NCBI GenBank assembly: GCA_035636195.1
Contig: DASPZP010000054.1
Span: 1 to 18,504, forward strand
Direction of reading: 5' to 3'
Length of the DNA stretch: 18,504 nucleotides
Source of the DNA: Anaeromyxobacter_A sp035636195
Lineage (GTDB): Bacteria; Myxococcota; Myxococcia; Myxococcales; Anaeromyxobacteraceae
The translations under genes were made by a program, and so were the position numbers. Within the stretch, counting starts at the first letter, position 1. Every line of letters begins with the position of its first letter. This document shows, in pieces, positions 1 through 8,515 of this stretch. The notes under the pieces are model-generated. The model saw only the letters and a list, made by a program, of their open reading frames with translations. It searched no databases and was not told the origin of the DNA.

Positions 1-195
1 CAGCACGAGCCGCGACAGGGCGACGCCGCTCTTCGCCAGGTAGGTGGCGCGCAGCTCGTCGCGCGCGTTGGCCGCCATCTGCAGCGAGACCCGGGTGTTG
101 TAGGCGAGGTCGACCGCCACCGCCGTCAGGATGGCGATGGAGGTGATGGCGATGAGGAGGGCGGCGCCCCTCTGCCGTGTGCGAGGTCCTCTCAT
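1..195 (-). CDS. gspK: Type II secretion minor pseudopilin GspK, N-terminal part (cut by window edge)
   Basis: The first 65 codons are present and the rest lies beyond the left edge. The protein starts MRGPRTRQRG followed by AALLIAITS: a basic leader, a prepilin peptidase site after Gly10, then a hydrophobic helix to about residue 29. Mature position 5 is Ile instead of the Glu found in the other pseudopilins; loss of Glu5 is typical of GspK, the largest tip subunit, which with GspI and GspJ caps the pseudopilus. The ATG (195-193) shares one base with the gspJ TGA stop, so translation is probably coupled. Position at the end of a C-to-J gene order supports the call. The large periplasmic domain of the family cannot be checked here. 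Confidence 0.9.
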   Translation of the reverse strand, partial: MRGPRTRQRGAALLIAITSIAILTAVAVDLAYNTRVSLQMAANARDELRATYLAKSGVALSRLVL

Positions 196-857
196 CAGAA
201 GCTCAGCTGCCGGATGATGGCGACGCGCGCCTGGGTCTCGAAGAGCCGCTCCTTGCCGTCGGGCATCTTGAGCCCCAGGCGGACGCGGACGCGGGTGGGC
301 AGGATGTTCGGGTGCTCGAGCCCGGTCGTCACCCACTCGCGGGCCCACTCCTGGCGCTTCCAGTCCCAGTACTCGACGTCGAAGGTGACCACGTGCTCGC
401 AGACGATCGACTTCGTCCCGCCGCGCTCGGGGGTCTCGTCGAGGCGCGCCTTCTCGCGGCGGAAGAGGGCGCTCTCGCCGGGCCGCTCCGGATCCGGCTC
501 CACCGTGTACTCGACGACGGCCTGATCCGACTCCTTCACGTCGCGCGCGAGCCGGGGGTGACTCATGGTCGTGAAGAGGAGGTCGTCTTGCTGGCCGCCG
601 TCCTTGCCGCGGAAGAGCGTGGGCGGCTCGCGGGAGAAGCGCTTCTTATCGTAGTGGTCGCTGAGGAAGGCCTGCGAGAGCTCGCCGGAGAGACGCGTGA
701 GCGTCACGCGCGCCGAGCTGAACCGCTCGTCCTGTCCCTCGGTGAGCTCCTTCGCGGCATAGGTGCGCTGGAACGAGCCCATCACCATCACGCCGATGAC
801 GGCGGTGAGGCCGACCGCGATCATGACCTCGATGAGCGTGAAGCCGCGCGCGCTCAT
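195..857 (-). CDS. gspJ: Type II secretion minor pseudopilin GspJ
   Basis: This 220-residue protein has a very short leader, MSARG, cleaved before FTLIEVMIAV, with Glu at mature position 5 and a hydrophobic helix to about residue 27. The rest is a soluble periplasmic domain of the usual GspJ size, including the stretch RLSGELSQAFLSDHY near residues 55-70, typical of the family. GspJ joins GspI and GspK in the tip complex of the pseudopilus in the inner membrane and periplasm. Its ATG overlaps the gspI stop as ATGA (854-857) and its stop touches the gspK start. Assignment to J among the minor pseudopilins rests on sequence style and on gene order. Confidence 0.92.
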   Translation of the reverse strand: MSARGFTLIEVMIAVGLTAVIGVMVMGSFQRTYAAKELTEGQDERFSSARVTLTRLSGELSQAFLSDHYDKKRFSREPPTLFRGKDGGQQDDLLFTTMSHPRLARDVKESDQAVVEYTVEPDPERPGESALFRREKARLDETPERGGTKSIVCEHVVTFDVEYWDWKRQEWAREWVTTGLEHPNILPTRVRVRLGLKMPDGKERLFETQARVAIIRQLSF

Positions 858-1579
858 TTTTTCGGCCCCCCCGGCGCTGCCGGCTGAGTTGGCGCTGCCG
901 GGACGGTGGTCAGGTTGGGCGGCACCTCGGGGTTGTCACCGCGGGCATTGTTGGGGGCGCGCGGGTTCAGGACGAGGAGGTGGGTGGTGACGGTGAAGCC
1001 GCGCGGCACGTTCCCGTCGCGCCAGGAGATGGTGAACCGCAGCTCGCGCAGCGACTTCTTCACCGTCTCGCCGAAGGCGGTGAGCTGGGTCTTGAGGACC
1101 GTGCCGAGCATGCCCGCCAGCGGGCTCGCCGACGTCGGGCCGCCCGACCCGCTCGACCCCGGCGTCCCACCCGACGCGCCCATCACCTTGGCCATGAGCT
1201 GGTCGGGATCGGAGACCCCGGCCAGCATGGACATGAGCTGCTCGGCGGAGAGATCGGCGGAGGGCTTCACCACCTCGAGGCGCCAGCGCACGTCGGGGCG
1301 GCCCGAGTCGGAGAAGTCGCCCTGCTCCTGCTCGTCGAAGTCCTTGAAGCCCCGATCCTCGTAGGTCTGCTCCAGCTCGGCGAGCTTGCCGCGGGCGAGC
1401 AAGGTCGCCGCCGACAGGTCGCGCGCGTAAGCGTGGTTGCGGAGCGCGTTGCCGCACAGGTCGGCCACCGCCATCAGCGCGGCCGCCAGCAGGGCGAGAG
1501 CGATCATCACCTCCAGGAGCGTGAAGCCGGACGGGCGAGAGGCCCCGCCCGCCCCGAGCCGTTCGAGGTCGCGCGTCAT
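854..1579 (-). CDS. gspI: Type II secretion minor pseudopilin GspI, enlarged
   Basis: The protein has 241 residues. The leader ends at Gly18, followed by FTLLEVMIALAL (Glu5 present), and residues 43-75 read NALRNHAYARDLSAATLLAR and onward, a GspI-like pattern. Typical GspI is roughly 120-130 residues, so this one is about twice as long. The extra length appears as an internal stretch (about 106-176), including a Gly/Ser/Pro-rich part near 135-155, between two strand-like segments, plus a Pro/Ala tail after about residue 208. The start at 1579 is chosen because its ATG overlaps the gspH TGA (ATGA, 1576-1579) and gives a normal short leader; the frame stays open further upstream but without a pseudopilin signal. 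The protein is expected in the pseudopilus tip with GspJ and GspK. Confidence 0.9.
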   Translation of the reverse strand: MTRDLERLGAGGASRPSGFTLLEVMIALALLAAALMAVADLCGNALRNHAYARDLSAATLLARGKLAELEQTYEDRGFKDFDEQEQGDFSDSGRPDVRWRLEVVKPSADLSAEQLMSMLAGVSDPDQLMAKVMGASGGTPGSSGSGGPTSASPLAGMLGTVLKTQLTAFGETVKKSLRELRFTISWRDGNVPRGFTVTTHLLVLNPRAPNNARGDNPEVPPNLTTVPAAPTQPAAPGGPKK

Positions 1580-2193
1580 GACCGGGGTAGCTCCGGCTTT
1601 CCGGTCACCACCCGGGCGCGGCCGGTGAAGGGCTGGGTCACGACCGAGTAGACGTTGTCGCCATCGGCGATCGCGATGCGAGCCGCCTCCGCCTGGCCGT
1701 GCGGGAAGAAGTAGACGTAGGCCATGCCCTTCGTGCTCGGGTCGCGCTGGTGCGCGGACCATACGTCCGCGAAGCCGGCGCTGCCGGGCAAGGCGCGCTT
1801 GCCGGCCAGGCGATCCTTGAAGAGGCCGAACCTGGACGCGGCGAGGAGCTTGCGCTTCTCCGCGTCGCGCTCGTCCGGGAAGCGGTCCTCCAGGACGGCC
1901 TCCTCCTCCAGGGCCGCCTCCTTCCCCGGCGCGGCGCGACCCGCGGTGCACTCCGGCCACCAGGTGGCGTGGTCGAGGTCGAGCGCGAGCCGGCAGGTCT
2001 GGTGCCGCAGCGCCGCCGTCTCGAAGAGGTAGCGGGCCGCGCCGGAGAGCTCACCCGCCGCCGAGCGAGCGTTCGCCCCGGTGACCGCGTTCAACGAGGG
2101 CATGGCCGCCGCCGACATGACCGCCAGCACGGCGATCACGATCAACAGTTCGATGAGGGTGAACCCCCTCTGCTGGCGGCGGCGTGCGGTCAT
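1576..2193 (-). CDS. gspH: Type II secretion minor pseudopilin GspH
   Basis: This 205-residue protein begins MTARRRQQRG, cleaved before FTLIELLIVIAVLAV, with Glu at mature position 5 and a hydrophobic helix to about residue 32. The periplasmic domain carries the GspH/FimT-like pattern of a strand after the helix (CRLALDLDHATWWPEC, about 67-82), with Cys67 and Cys82 that could form a disulfide. Residues 92-120 are strongly charged (many Glu, Asp, Lys, Arg) and may be a surface loop or short coil. GspH links the major pseudopilin shaft to the I-J-K tip. The gene starts 3 bases after the gspG stop and its end overlaps gspI, so it is inside the coupled operon. Confidence 0.9.
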   Translation of the reverse strand: MTARRRQQRGFTLIELLIVIAVLAVMSAAAMPSLNAVTGANARSAAGELSGAARYLFETAALRHQTCRLALDLDHATWWPECTAGRAAPGKEAALEEEAVLEDRFPDERDAEKRKLLAASRFGLFKDRLAGKRALPGSAGFADVWSAHQRDPSTKGMAYVYFFPHGQAEAARIAIADGDNVYSVVTQPFTGRARVVTGKPELPRS

Positions 2194-2196
2194 CCG

Positions 2197-2625
2197 TCAC
2201 TGGTTGACGATGTCGGCGTTCTCACCTTCGCCGCCGGGCTGGCCGTCGGAGCCGTAGCTCTTGATGTCGTAGGAGTCGGCGTGGACCTGGCCGGGGTACA
2301 TGTAGACGTAGTCGTGCTGCCAGGGGTCCTTCAGGCCCGCCTTGCACTTGCCGGCCGCGACCACGGCCGCGAGCCCTTCGTCGGAGGTCGGGTAGCGGCC
2401 CTTGTCGACCTTGTACATGTCGAGGCAGCTCTCGAGCGTGTGGAGGTCCGTCTTCGCCTGCTTGAGCTTGGCGTCGGCGAGCGCGCCGACCACGTTCACC
2501 GCCACCGCCGCGGCGACGAGGCCGAGGATGGTGATGACGACCATGATCTCGATGAGGGTCATGCCTCGCTGCGCCGCCAGGGCGAGCTTCGGCCTTCTGT
2601 GGGAAAGCATCGTCATGTTCGTCAT
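2197..2625 (-). CDS. gspG: Type II secretion major pseudopilin GspG
   Basis: This 142-residue protein forms the shaft of the pseudopilus that pushes substrates through the secretin. A 21-residue basic leader ends at Gly21, followed by MTLIEIMVVITILG with Glu5. The C-terminal domain carries hallmark GspG features: KGRYPTSDEGL, LKDPWQHDY and YDIKSYGSDGQPGG, the region that binds calcium in the family. Three in-frame ATGs lie close together (2625, 2616, 2610). I chose 2625 because it overlaps the gspF stop as ATGA and follows a GGAGG 3 bases upstream; 2616 would give a more usual 12-base spacing and cannot be excluded, but it does not alter the mature protein. Confidence 0.95.
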   Translation of the reverse strand: MTNMTMLSHRRPKLALAAQRGMTLIEIMVVITILGLVAAAVAVNVVGALADAKLKQAKTDLHTLESCLDMYKVDKGRYPTSDEGLAAVVAAGKCKAGLKDPWQHDYVYMYPGQVHADSYDIKSYGSDGQPGGEGENADIVNQ

Positions 2626-3854
2626 GTTCCTCCGGCCAGGGTGTTGATCTGCAGGATGGGCATCAGGATCGAGAAGACGATGAAGGCGACCACGAGCCCC
2701 ATCCCCACGATCATGAAGGGCTCGAGCAGCGCCGTCAGCGCGCTGATCTTGGTCTCCACCTGCGCGTCGTAAGCGTTCGCGACGTTGGTGAGCATCTCCT
2801 CCAGCTGTCCGGTGCGCTCCCCGATGGCGACCATGTGGTAGACGAGGGGCGGGAACTCGCCCGAGCGCTTCAGCGGCGCGGCGATGCTCTCGCCCTCCTT
2901 GATCGCCTCGCGCGACTCGTCGATCACCTGCGCCAGGCGCACGTTCCCGACGATGTTGCGCACGATGTCGAGGGAGGCGAGGAGCGGCACGCCGCTCTTG
3001 AGCAGCGTGGAGAGGGTGCGGCTGAAGCGGGCGATGGCGATCTGCCGGATGAGGCTGCCGAAGAGCGGCGCCGTCAGGACGCGGCGATCCCAGGCCGCCC
3101 GCCCGGCCGGCGTCTCGCGCCAGCGGAGGAGGCCCACCACCCCGCCCACCGCCAGCAGCAGGAAGAGCCACCACCAGTCGTGGACGCCGTTGGCGAAGCC
3201 CATCAGGAGGCGGGTGGTCCAGGGCAGCGTGACCTTGGTGTCCTCGAAGATCTTCGTGATCTTCGGGATCACCACCGAGAACAGGATGAACATGATGAGG
3301 GTGCCGATGCAGAGCATCGCGGCCGGGTAGGTGAGGGTGCCGATCACCTTCGAGCGAAGCCGCGCCTGCGACTCGGTGAAGTCGGCCAGCCGCACCAGCA
3401 CGATCTCGAGCGCGCCGGACGACTCGCCGGCCCGGATCATGTTCACGTAGAGCGTGGAGAAGACCTTGCCGTGGGTGGCCATGGCGTCGGCGAGCGAGCT
3501 CCCCTCGTTCACCCGCTGGCGCACGTCGGAGACGATGCGCTTCATGCGCTCGTGGTCGACCTGATCGACGAGCGCCCCCAGCGCCTCGACGAGCGGGACG
3601 CCGGCCCCCACCAGCACCGCCAGCTGACGGGTGGTGATGGCGATGTCGTCCGCGCTGATGCGGCCGCCCACCCAGCGCCGGACGGAGACCTCGCGCTGCG
3701 CGGCGGCGGCGGCCTCCTTCTGCCCGAGCACCTCGGTGAGGAAGACGTTGTCGCGCCGGAGCACCTGCCGCAGCGTCTTCGGCGAGTCGGCCTCCTTCAG
3801 GCCCTCGACGGTCTTCCCGAGCTGGTCGAGCGCCTTGTACTCGAAGACGGGCAT
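2622..3854 (-). CDS. gspF: Type II secretion inner-membrane protein GspF
   Basis: The 410-residue protein starts MPVFEYKALD, a classic GspF/PilC opening. Two repeated T2SSF domains are visible at about 73-196 and 276-397, each beginning with a short pattern like TRQLAVLVGAGVPLVEAL or SRTLSTLLKSGVPLLASL. Membrane segments lie at about 172-197, 226-244 and 378-402. GspF is the polytopic inner-membrane platform protein that works with the GspE ATPase and GspC to assemble the pseudopilus. The ATG shares one base with the gspE stop (TGATG), and the end overlaps gspG, so expression is probably coupled on both sides. Length and domain layout are normal. Confidence 0.96.
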   Translation of the reverse strand: MPVFEYKALDQLGKTVEGLKEADSPKTLRQVLRRDNVFLTEVLGQKEAAAAAQREVSVRRWVGGRISADDIAITTRQLAVLVGAGVPLVEALGALVDQVDHERMKRIVSDVRQRVNEGSSLADAMATHGKVFSTLYVNMIRAGESSGALEIVLVRLADFTESQARLRSKVIGTLTYPAAMLCIGTLIMFILFSVVIPKITKIFEDTKVTLPWTTRLLMGFANGVHDWWWLFLLLAVGGVVGLLRWRETPAGRAAWDRRVLTAPLFGSLIRQIAIARFSRTLSTLLKSGVPLLASLDIVRNIVGNVRLAQVIDESREAIKEGESIAAPLKRSGEFPPLVYHMVAIGERTGQLEEMLTNVANAYDAQVETKISALTALLEPFMIVGMGLVVAFIVFSILMPILQINTLAGGT

Positions 3855-5641
3855 CAGTGAATGTCCTCGGCCGTCACGCTCAGCACCTCGGCGGCGGTCG
3901 TGATCCCGCGCGCGACCTTGAAGGCGCCGTGCTCGAGCAGGGTCAGCATGCCGCGCTCGACGGCGGCCTTCTTGATGCTGCCCGAGTCGACGTTCTTCAG
4001 GATGAGCTGCCGCACGTCGTCGTCGACCAGCATGAGCTCGTAGATGCCGGTGCGGCCCTGGTATCCGGTGTGCTGACAGGCGGGGCAACCTTGCGCCTTG
4101 TAGAGGACGCGCGGGTTCCCGGCCTGCTCCAGGATCTTGGGGGTGATGCTGGCCTGGCTGAGCTCCTCCTGCGTGGGGACGTAGGCCTGCTTGCACCCGG
4201 TGCAGAGCACGCGCACGAGGCGCTGGGCCAGCACGCCTACCAGCGAGGAGGCCACCAGGAAGGGCTGCACCCCCATGTCGGCGAGCCGGGTCATGGCGCC
4301 GGCGGCGTCGTTCGTGTGCAGGGTGGAGAAGACGAGGTGACCGGTGAGCGAGGCCTGGATGGCGATCTCGGCCGTCTCCCGGTCGCGGATCTCGCCCACC
4401 AGGATGACATCCGGGTCCTGGCGAAGGAACGACCGCAGCCCGGAGGCGAAGGTGAGATCGATCTTCGGGTTCACCTGGACCTGCCCGACGCCCCCGAGCT
4501 GGATCTCGACGGGGTCCTCGATGGTGAGGATGTTCAGGTTCGGCGAGTTGATCTTGGAGAGCGCGGCATAGAGCGTGGTGGTCTTGCCGGAGCCGGTCGG
4601 CCCGGTGACGAGCATGATGCCGTGCGAGCGGGTGATGAGCGTGTCGATGATCTGGAGCTGCCACGGCTCGAAGCCGATCTGCTCCAGGTCGAGGATGACG
4701 TTCGACTTGTCGAGGAGGCGCATCACGATGCGCTCGCCGTGCGCGGTGGGCACGGTGGAGAGGCGGATGTCGACGTCCTTGCCGGCGATCTTGATGCGGA
4801 TGCGCCCGTCCTGCGGGAGCCGCTTCTCCGCGATGTTGAGGCCCCCCATGATCTTGATGCGCGAGCCGAGCGCGGCCTGGATGCGCTTCGGCGGCCGGAT
4901 GACCTCCCGCAGCTCGCCGTCGATCCGGTAGCGCACCGAGAGGTCGCGCTCCTCGGGGTTGATGTGGATGTCGCTCGCCCGCTCCTTCACCGCGCGGAAC
5001 AGGAGCGAGTTGACGAGCCGGATGATCGGGGCCTCGTCGTCGGCCTCCAGGAGGTCGGTCGGCTCCTCCAGCTCATGGGCGACCGACTCGAGGTCCTCGG
5101 TCTCGAGGCCCTCCATGATCTTGTCGTGCTCGTCGGCGGCCCGGTCGTAGACCGAGTTGATGGCGTCGAGGACCGCCTGGGCGGTCGCGAGCTGCGGCTC
5201 GACCGCCGTGCCGAGCAAGATGGCGAGGTGGTCGAGAGCGGCCGTGTCGAGCGGATCCGCGACCGCCACCCGCACGGCGCCGTCGGCCCCCGGACCGAGC
5301 GTGAGCACGCGCGCGACCTTGGCGAAGTTGATCGGCACGCGCTTGGCGAGCTCCGCGGAGGCCTCCTCCGCCTCGACCCGGGCGAGGAACGGCAGCTCGA
5401 GCTGGGCGGCGAGCCCGCGCAGCACGTCCTCCTCGGCGAGGGCCTTCATGCGCACGAGGATCTCGCCCAGCCGGGCGCCGGCGTGCTCTCCGCGCTGCGC
5501 GGCGAGGGCCTCCTCCAGCCTGGCTGGCGCCAGGCCGGCGGTGTGGACGAGGATCTCCCCCAGTAGCCGCCCGGCGAGCGTGAGCGGCCGCGCGGCGCGC
5601 GCGAGGGCGGGGTGGAGGGGCTGCAGGGTGGGCTCGGTCAT
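3854..5641 (-). CDS. gspE: Type II secretion ATPase GspE
   Basis: The 595-residue protein is the cytoplasmic ATPase that powers pseudopilus assembly. Residues 20-165 form the N-terminal domain expected to dock on GspL or an equivalent. Then come the Walker A motif GPTGSGKT (347-354), Asp box TIEDPVE (373-379), Walker B DPDVILVGEIRD (409-420), His box with STLHTND (439-445), and a zinc-binding tetracysteine (Cys480, Cys483, Cys519, Cys522) typical of GspE and absent from most PilT proteins. I chose the ATG at 5641; a GTG at 5659 would add MFSLVP and has a weak GAAAGAAG upstream, so the start is uncertain by six residues. The gene begins 37 bases after gspD. All catalytic motifs look intact. 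Confidence 0.96.
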   Translation of the reverse strand: MTEPTLQPLHPALARAARPLTLAGRLLGEILVHTAGLAPARLEEALAAQRGEHAGARLGEILVRMKALAEEDVLRGLAAQLELPFLARVEAEEASAELAKRVPINFAKVARVLTLGPGADGAVRVAVADPLDTAALDHLAILLGTAVEPQLATAQAVLDAINSVYDRAADEHDKIMEGLETEDLESVAHELEEPTDLLEADDEAPIIRLVNSLLFRAVKERASDIHINPEERDLSVRYRIDGELREVIRPPKRIQAALGSRIKIMGGLNIAEKRLPQDGRIRIKIAGKDVDIRLSTVPTAHGERIVMRLLDKSNVILDLEQIGFEPWQLQIIDTLITRSHGIMLVTGPTGSGKTTTLYAALSKINSPNLNILTIEDPVEIQLGGVGQVQVNPKIDLTFASGLRSFLRQDPDVILVGEIRDRETAEIAIQASLTGHLVFSTLHTNDAAGAMTRLADMGVQPFLVASSLVGVLAQRLVRVLCTGCKQAYVPTQEELSQASITPKILEQAGNPRVLYKAQGCPACQHTGYQGRTGIYELMLVDDDVRQLILKNVDSGSIKKAAVERGMLTLLEHGAFKVARGITTAAEVLSVTAEDIH

Positions 5642-5678
5642 GGGAACCAAGGAGAACACGCGGCCGGCGCCGCTTCTT

Positions 5679-8489
5679 TCACGCCGCCTGGGGCGGCGCC
5701 AGGTCGAGGCCCGCGCCGCGGCCGGACGGCCCGGCGGGCGGCACCGGGGGCGGGGTGACGGGCGGAGTGACTGGAGGCGCAGCGGGCGGGGTCTCGCCCC
5801 CCGGGGCGGACGGTGGCACGGCGCGCCCGCCGTCGCCTGGCGGGCGGCCTCGTCCGCCGGGCGTGGTCGAGCCTTCGCCCGGAGCGCCCGGGCCGCCGTT
5901 CTCGAGCTTGAGCGTCTCGCTCTCCACGTCCTTGCGCAGCTTCGTGTAGGGGCCGGCCTTCCGCTCGTACTCGATGAACGGCTCGTAGCGCGAGGACGTC
6001 CCGTAGAAGGCCTCCAGGAACTCCTGCTGCTCGCGACGCTTCCGCTCGTAGATGCGCTGGTAGTCGGCCTGGTCGCGGATGATGTAGGGGGTGAGGAAGA
6101 GGAGCAGGTTCGTCTTCGTCTTGGTCGTGACGTTGTCGCGGAAGAGCCAGCCCAGCACCGGGATGTCGCCCAGGATGGGCGTCTTGTGCACCGCCTGGAT
6201 GGTGCGCTCCTGGATGAGCCCGCCGATGACGATGGTGCCCTGGTCCTTCACGGAGATGTTGGTCTTCACCGTGCGCTTGGCGGTGGTCGGGCCGAGCGTC
6301 GGGTCCTTGCTCGCGATCTCCTCCGTCTGCTCGTCGATCTGCAGCCGGACGTTGTCGCCCTCCGTGATCTGCGGCTTGATGCGCAGCCGCAGCTCCACGT
6401 TCTGGCGCTGGATGGGGGCGATGCTGGAGAGGCCGGTCAGGAGGCTGCTCGTGGTCGCGGCCGAGGTGCCGGCCGCCCCGGCGAGGCCGGTCAGGTTCGT
6501 CAGGCCGGTGCTGAACCCGGCCTGGAACGGCACGTTCTGCCCGACCGTGATCTCGGCGTCCTCGTTGTCGGAGGCGAGGATGTGCGGGGTCGAGATGACG
6601 TTCACGTCCGAGCTGGTCTGGAGCGCCTGGACCAGCACCGAGATGCTCGGGACGCCCGGCAGCACCGTGCTGAGCTGGGCCGAGGTGGGCCCGACGAGGC
6701 CGGTCAAGAAGCCGCCCAGCTGCACCAGGCTGCTCGGGTTGAAGGAGCTGACGCGGCCCGTCTCCGAGCCGATGGGGATGTACCCCGTGCCGTCGGACGT
6801 CTTGTACGGGACGGCGGCGTGGGCCGACACGCCGAACTGCTTCTCGTCCTGGAGGTTGACCTCCAGGATGACGGCCTCGACGAACACCTGCCGGCGCGGG
6901 CGGTCGAGCTTGTCCACCAGCCGCTGGATGGTGGCGAAGTCGGAGCCGCTGGCGAGCACGATGAGCGCGTTCGACACCTTGTCGGCGGTGACCTTCACCT
7001 CGCCGGCGAACAGGGCGGCGGTGGTGACGCCCGGCGCACCCCCCGCGCCCGCCGGCGCCTGCACGGGCTGGAACTGTGGGGTCGCGGGGCCCCCAGGGGC
7101 GGCGCCGCCGCCCGGGCGCCGCGTCGACGCCTGGCCCTGCGCCAGCGCGGCCAGCGTCTGGGCGAGGTCCTCGGCGGCGGCGTTGCGCATGAAGACGACG
7201 TGGATCTGACCCTCGCCGGCGGTGGGCAGGTCGAGCTGATCGACGAGGTCCTTGATGCGCTGGAAGCTCTTGTCATCGGCGATCACCACGAGCTTGTTCG
7301 TGCGCTCGTCCGCGAGCACCTTCGAGATGGAGAGTGCGCCGCCTTCATCGGCCCCCGGCGCGGGGGCCGGCGCAGCTGCACCCGGCGCGCTCGGCGCGCC
7401 CGGCGCGACGCCGCCGATGATCGGGCGCCGCCCCGGCTTTCCGGCCTGGGCCGGCTGCGCCTGGAAGATCTGGTTCACCTTGTCGGCCAGGTCGCGCGCC
7501 GAGGCGTACTTCACCTGGATGAGCCGGATGAGCTCGCCCGAGCCGGGCCGGTCGAGCGCCTCGAGCAGGCGCTCGATGCGGCGCACGTTGAGGCCGAGGT
7601 CGGTGATGATGAGGACGTCGGGCGGGATGGACTGGATGTCCGCCCCTTGCGGCGAGGTGAAGTTTCCCATGATCCCGCGCAGCTGGTCGGGATCGGCGTA
7701 GCGGAGCCGGAAGAGCTTCGTCACCGGCTGCTCCAGCGCCGGGGCCTCTGATCCGTCGTCCAGGTAGGTGGGGATGGGCGTCTTCTTGGCGTCGGCGATG
7801 CGGACGAGCTTGTAGTATCGGCCGGTCGCGTAGACGGAGATGTTGTTCGAGGTGAGCGCCGCCAGGAAGGCGGCGTAGGCCTCGTCGGCGCTGACCGGGG
7901 TCTTCGAGAGGAGCGTGATCTTGCCGCGCGCGATGTCCTCGGTGTACGCGAAGTTGCGGCACGTCCACCGGCTCGCCTGCTCCAGCACGTCGACGATGTC
8001 GGCCTTGTTGAAGGCGAGGAGGAACTTGCCCTGCAACGGGGTGCAGCGCCCGTCGGAGCGCGCGCTGCCACCGGCCGCCCCGGGCTGCGCCTGCTGGGCG
8101 ACCGGCTGCGCCGGCTGGCGGCCGCCGGGCTGGGGCGCCGCCGCCTGCGCGGGAGCTGCCGGCGCCCCCGGCGGCGCGTCCTCCGGGTCCGGCTGCGCGC
8201 GCCGCGCGCGGGCGGCGGCGCGGCGCGATGCGCCGTTCTCCGCCGGCCCAGCGCCGGGGCGGACCTGCTGTGCGCGCGCGGCGGAGGTCTGGGCGCCAGG
8301 GGCGGTGCCCGGTTGTGCACCCGGAACGCTCGCTGGGGGCGGCACCGCCACGCCGTCGTCGGCCGAGGCCGCCTCCTGGTCGGGGGCGGCGGGCGGAGCG
8401 GGCGGGGCGCCTGGGTAGGGAGGCGCGGGCGCCGCCTGGCCTTGGGCGAGCGCCGGCAGCAAGGCGATGAAGAGGAGGAGCTTTCGCAT
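5679..8489 (-). CDS. gspD: Type II secretion outer-membrane secretin GspD
   Basis: The 936-residue protein is larger than typical GspD (about 650-750) because of disordered segments. A signal peptide (1-17, ending near ALAQGQA) is followed by a Pro/Ala/Gln-rich linker to about 147. Next come N0 (148-235, with Cys149 and Cys177), N1 (255-315), N2 (320-420) and N3 (425-530), the last two each split by a Gly/Pro/Ala loop. The secretin gate domain spans about 533-805, with VPSISVLVQALQ and VISTPHILASDNEDAEITVG, then GLIQER and KTPILGDIPVLGWLF. A charged helix and a Pro/Gly-rich tail (865-936) with PPVTPPVTPP end it. It forms the outer-membrane channel and contacts GspC through N0. The start is the ATG that opens the signal peptide; a weak GGGAG precedes it. 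Confidence 0.96.
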   Translation of the reverse strand: MRKLLLFIALLPALAQGQAAPAPPYPGAPPAPPAAPDQEAASADDGVAVPPPASVPGAQPGTAPGAQTSAARAQQVRPGAGPAENGASRRAAARARRAQPDPEDAPPGAPAAPAQAAAPQPGGRQPAQPVAQQAQPGAAGGSARSDGRCTPLQGKFLLAFNKADIVDVLEQASRWTCRNFAYTEDIARGKITLLSKTPVSADEAYAAFLAALTSNNISVYATGRYYKLVRIADAKKTPIPTYLDDGSEAPALEQPVTKLFRLRYADPDQLRGIMGNFTSPQGADIQSIPPDVLIITDLGLNVRRIERLLEALDRPGSGELIRLIQVKYASARDLADKVNQIFQAQPAQAGKPGRRPIIGGVAPGAPSAPGAAAPAPAPGADEGGALSISKVLADERTNKLVVIADDKSFQRIKDLVDQLDLPTAGEGQIHVVFMRNAAAEDLAQTLAALAQGQASTRRPGGGAAPGGPATPQFQPVQAPAGAGGAPGVTTAALFAGEVKVTADKVSNALIVLASGSDFATIQRLVDKLDRPRRQVFVEAVILEVNLQDEKQFGVSAHAAVPYKTSDGTGYIPIGSETGRVSSFNPSSLVQLGGFLTGLVGPTSAQLSTVLPGVPSISVLVQALQTSSDVNVISTPHILASDNEDAEITVGQNVPFQAGFSTGLTNLTGLAGAAGTSAATTSSLLTGLSSIAPIQRQNVELRLRIKPQITEGDNVRLQIDEQTEEIASKDPTLGPTTAKRTVKTNISVKDQGTIVIGGLIQERTIQAVHKTPILGDIPVLGWLFRDNVTTKTKTNLLLFLTPYIIRDQADYQRIYERKRREQQEFLEAFYGTSSRYEPFIEYERKAGPYTKLRKDVESETLKLENGGPGAPGEGSTTPGGRGRPPGDGGRAVPPSAPGGETPPAAPPVTPPVTPPPVPPAGPSGRGAGLDLAPPQAA

Positions 8490-8515
8490 GGTGGGGGGCT
8501 CCCGGGCGGCGCAGC

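Noticed and set aside
3857..5566. Long open frame on the plus strand opposite gspE
   Set aside because: Composition is repetitive Asp/Leu/Val/Arg, as expected for the complement of a GC-rich gene, and no family is recognised. gspE on the other strand is certain.
5641..5659. GTG at 5659 as start of gspE
   Set aside because: It would add only MFSLVP and has a weak ribosome binding site; the ATG at 5641 was preferred, though the evidence is thin either way.
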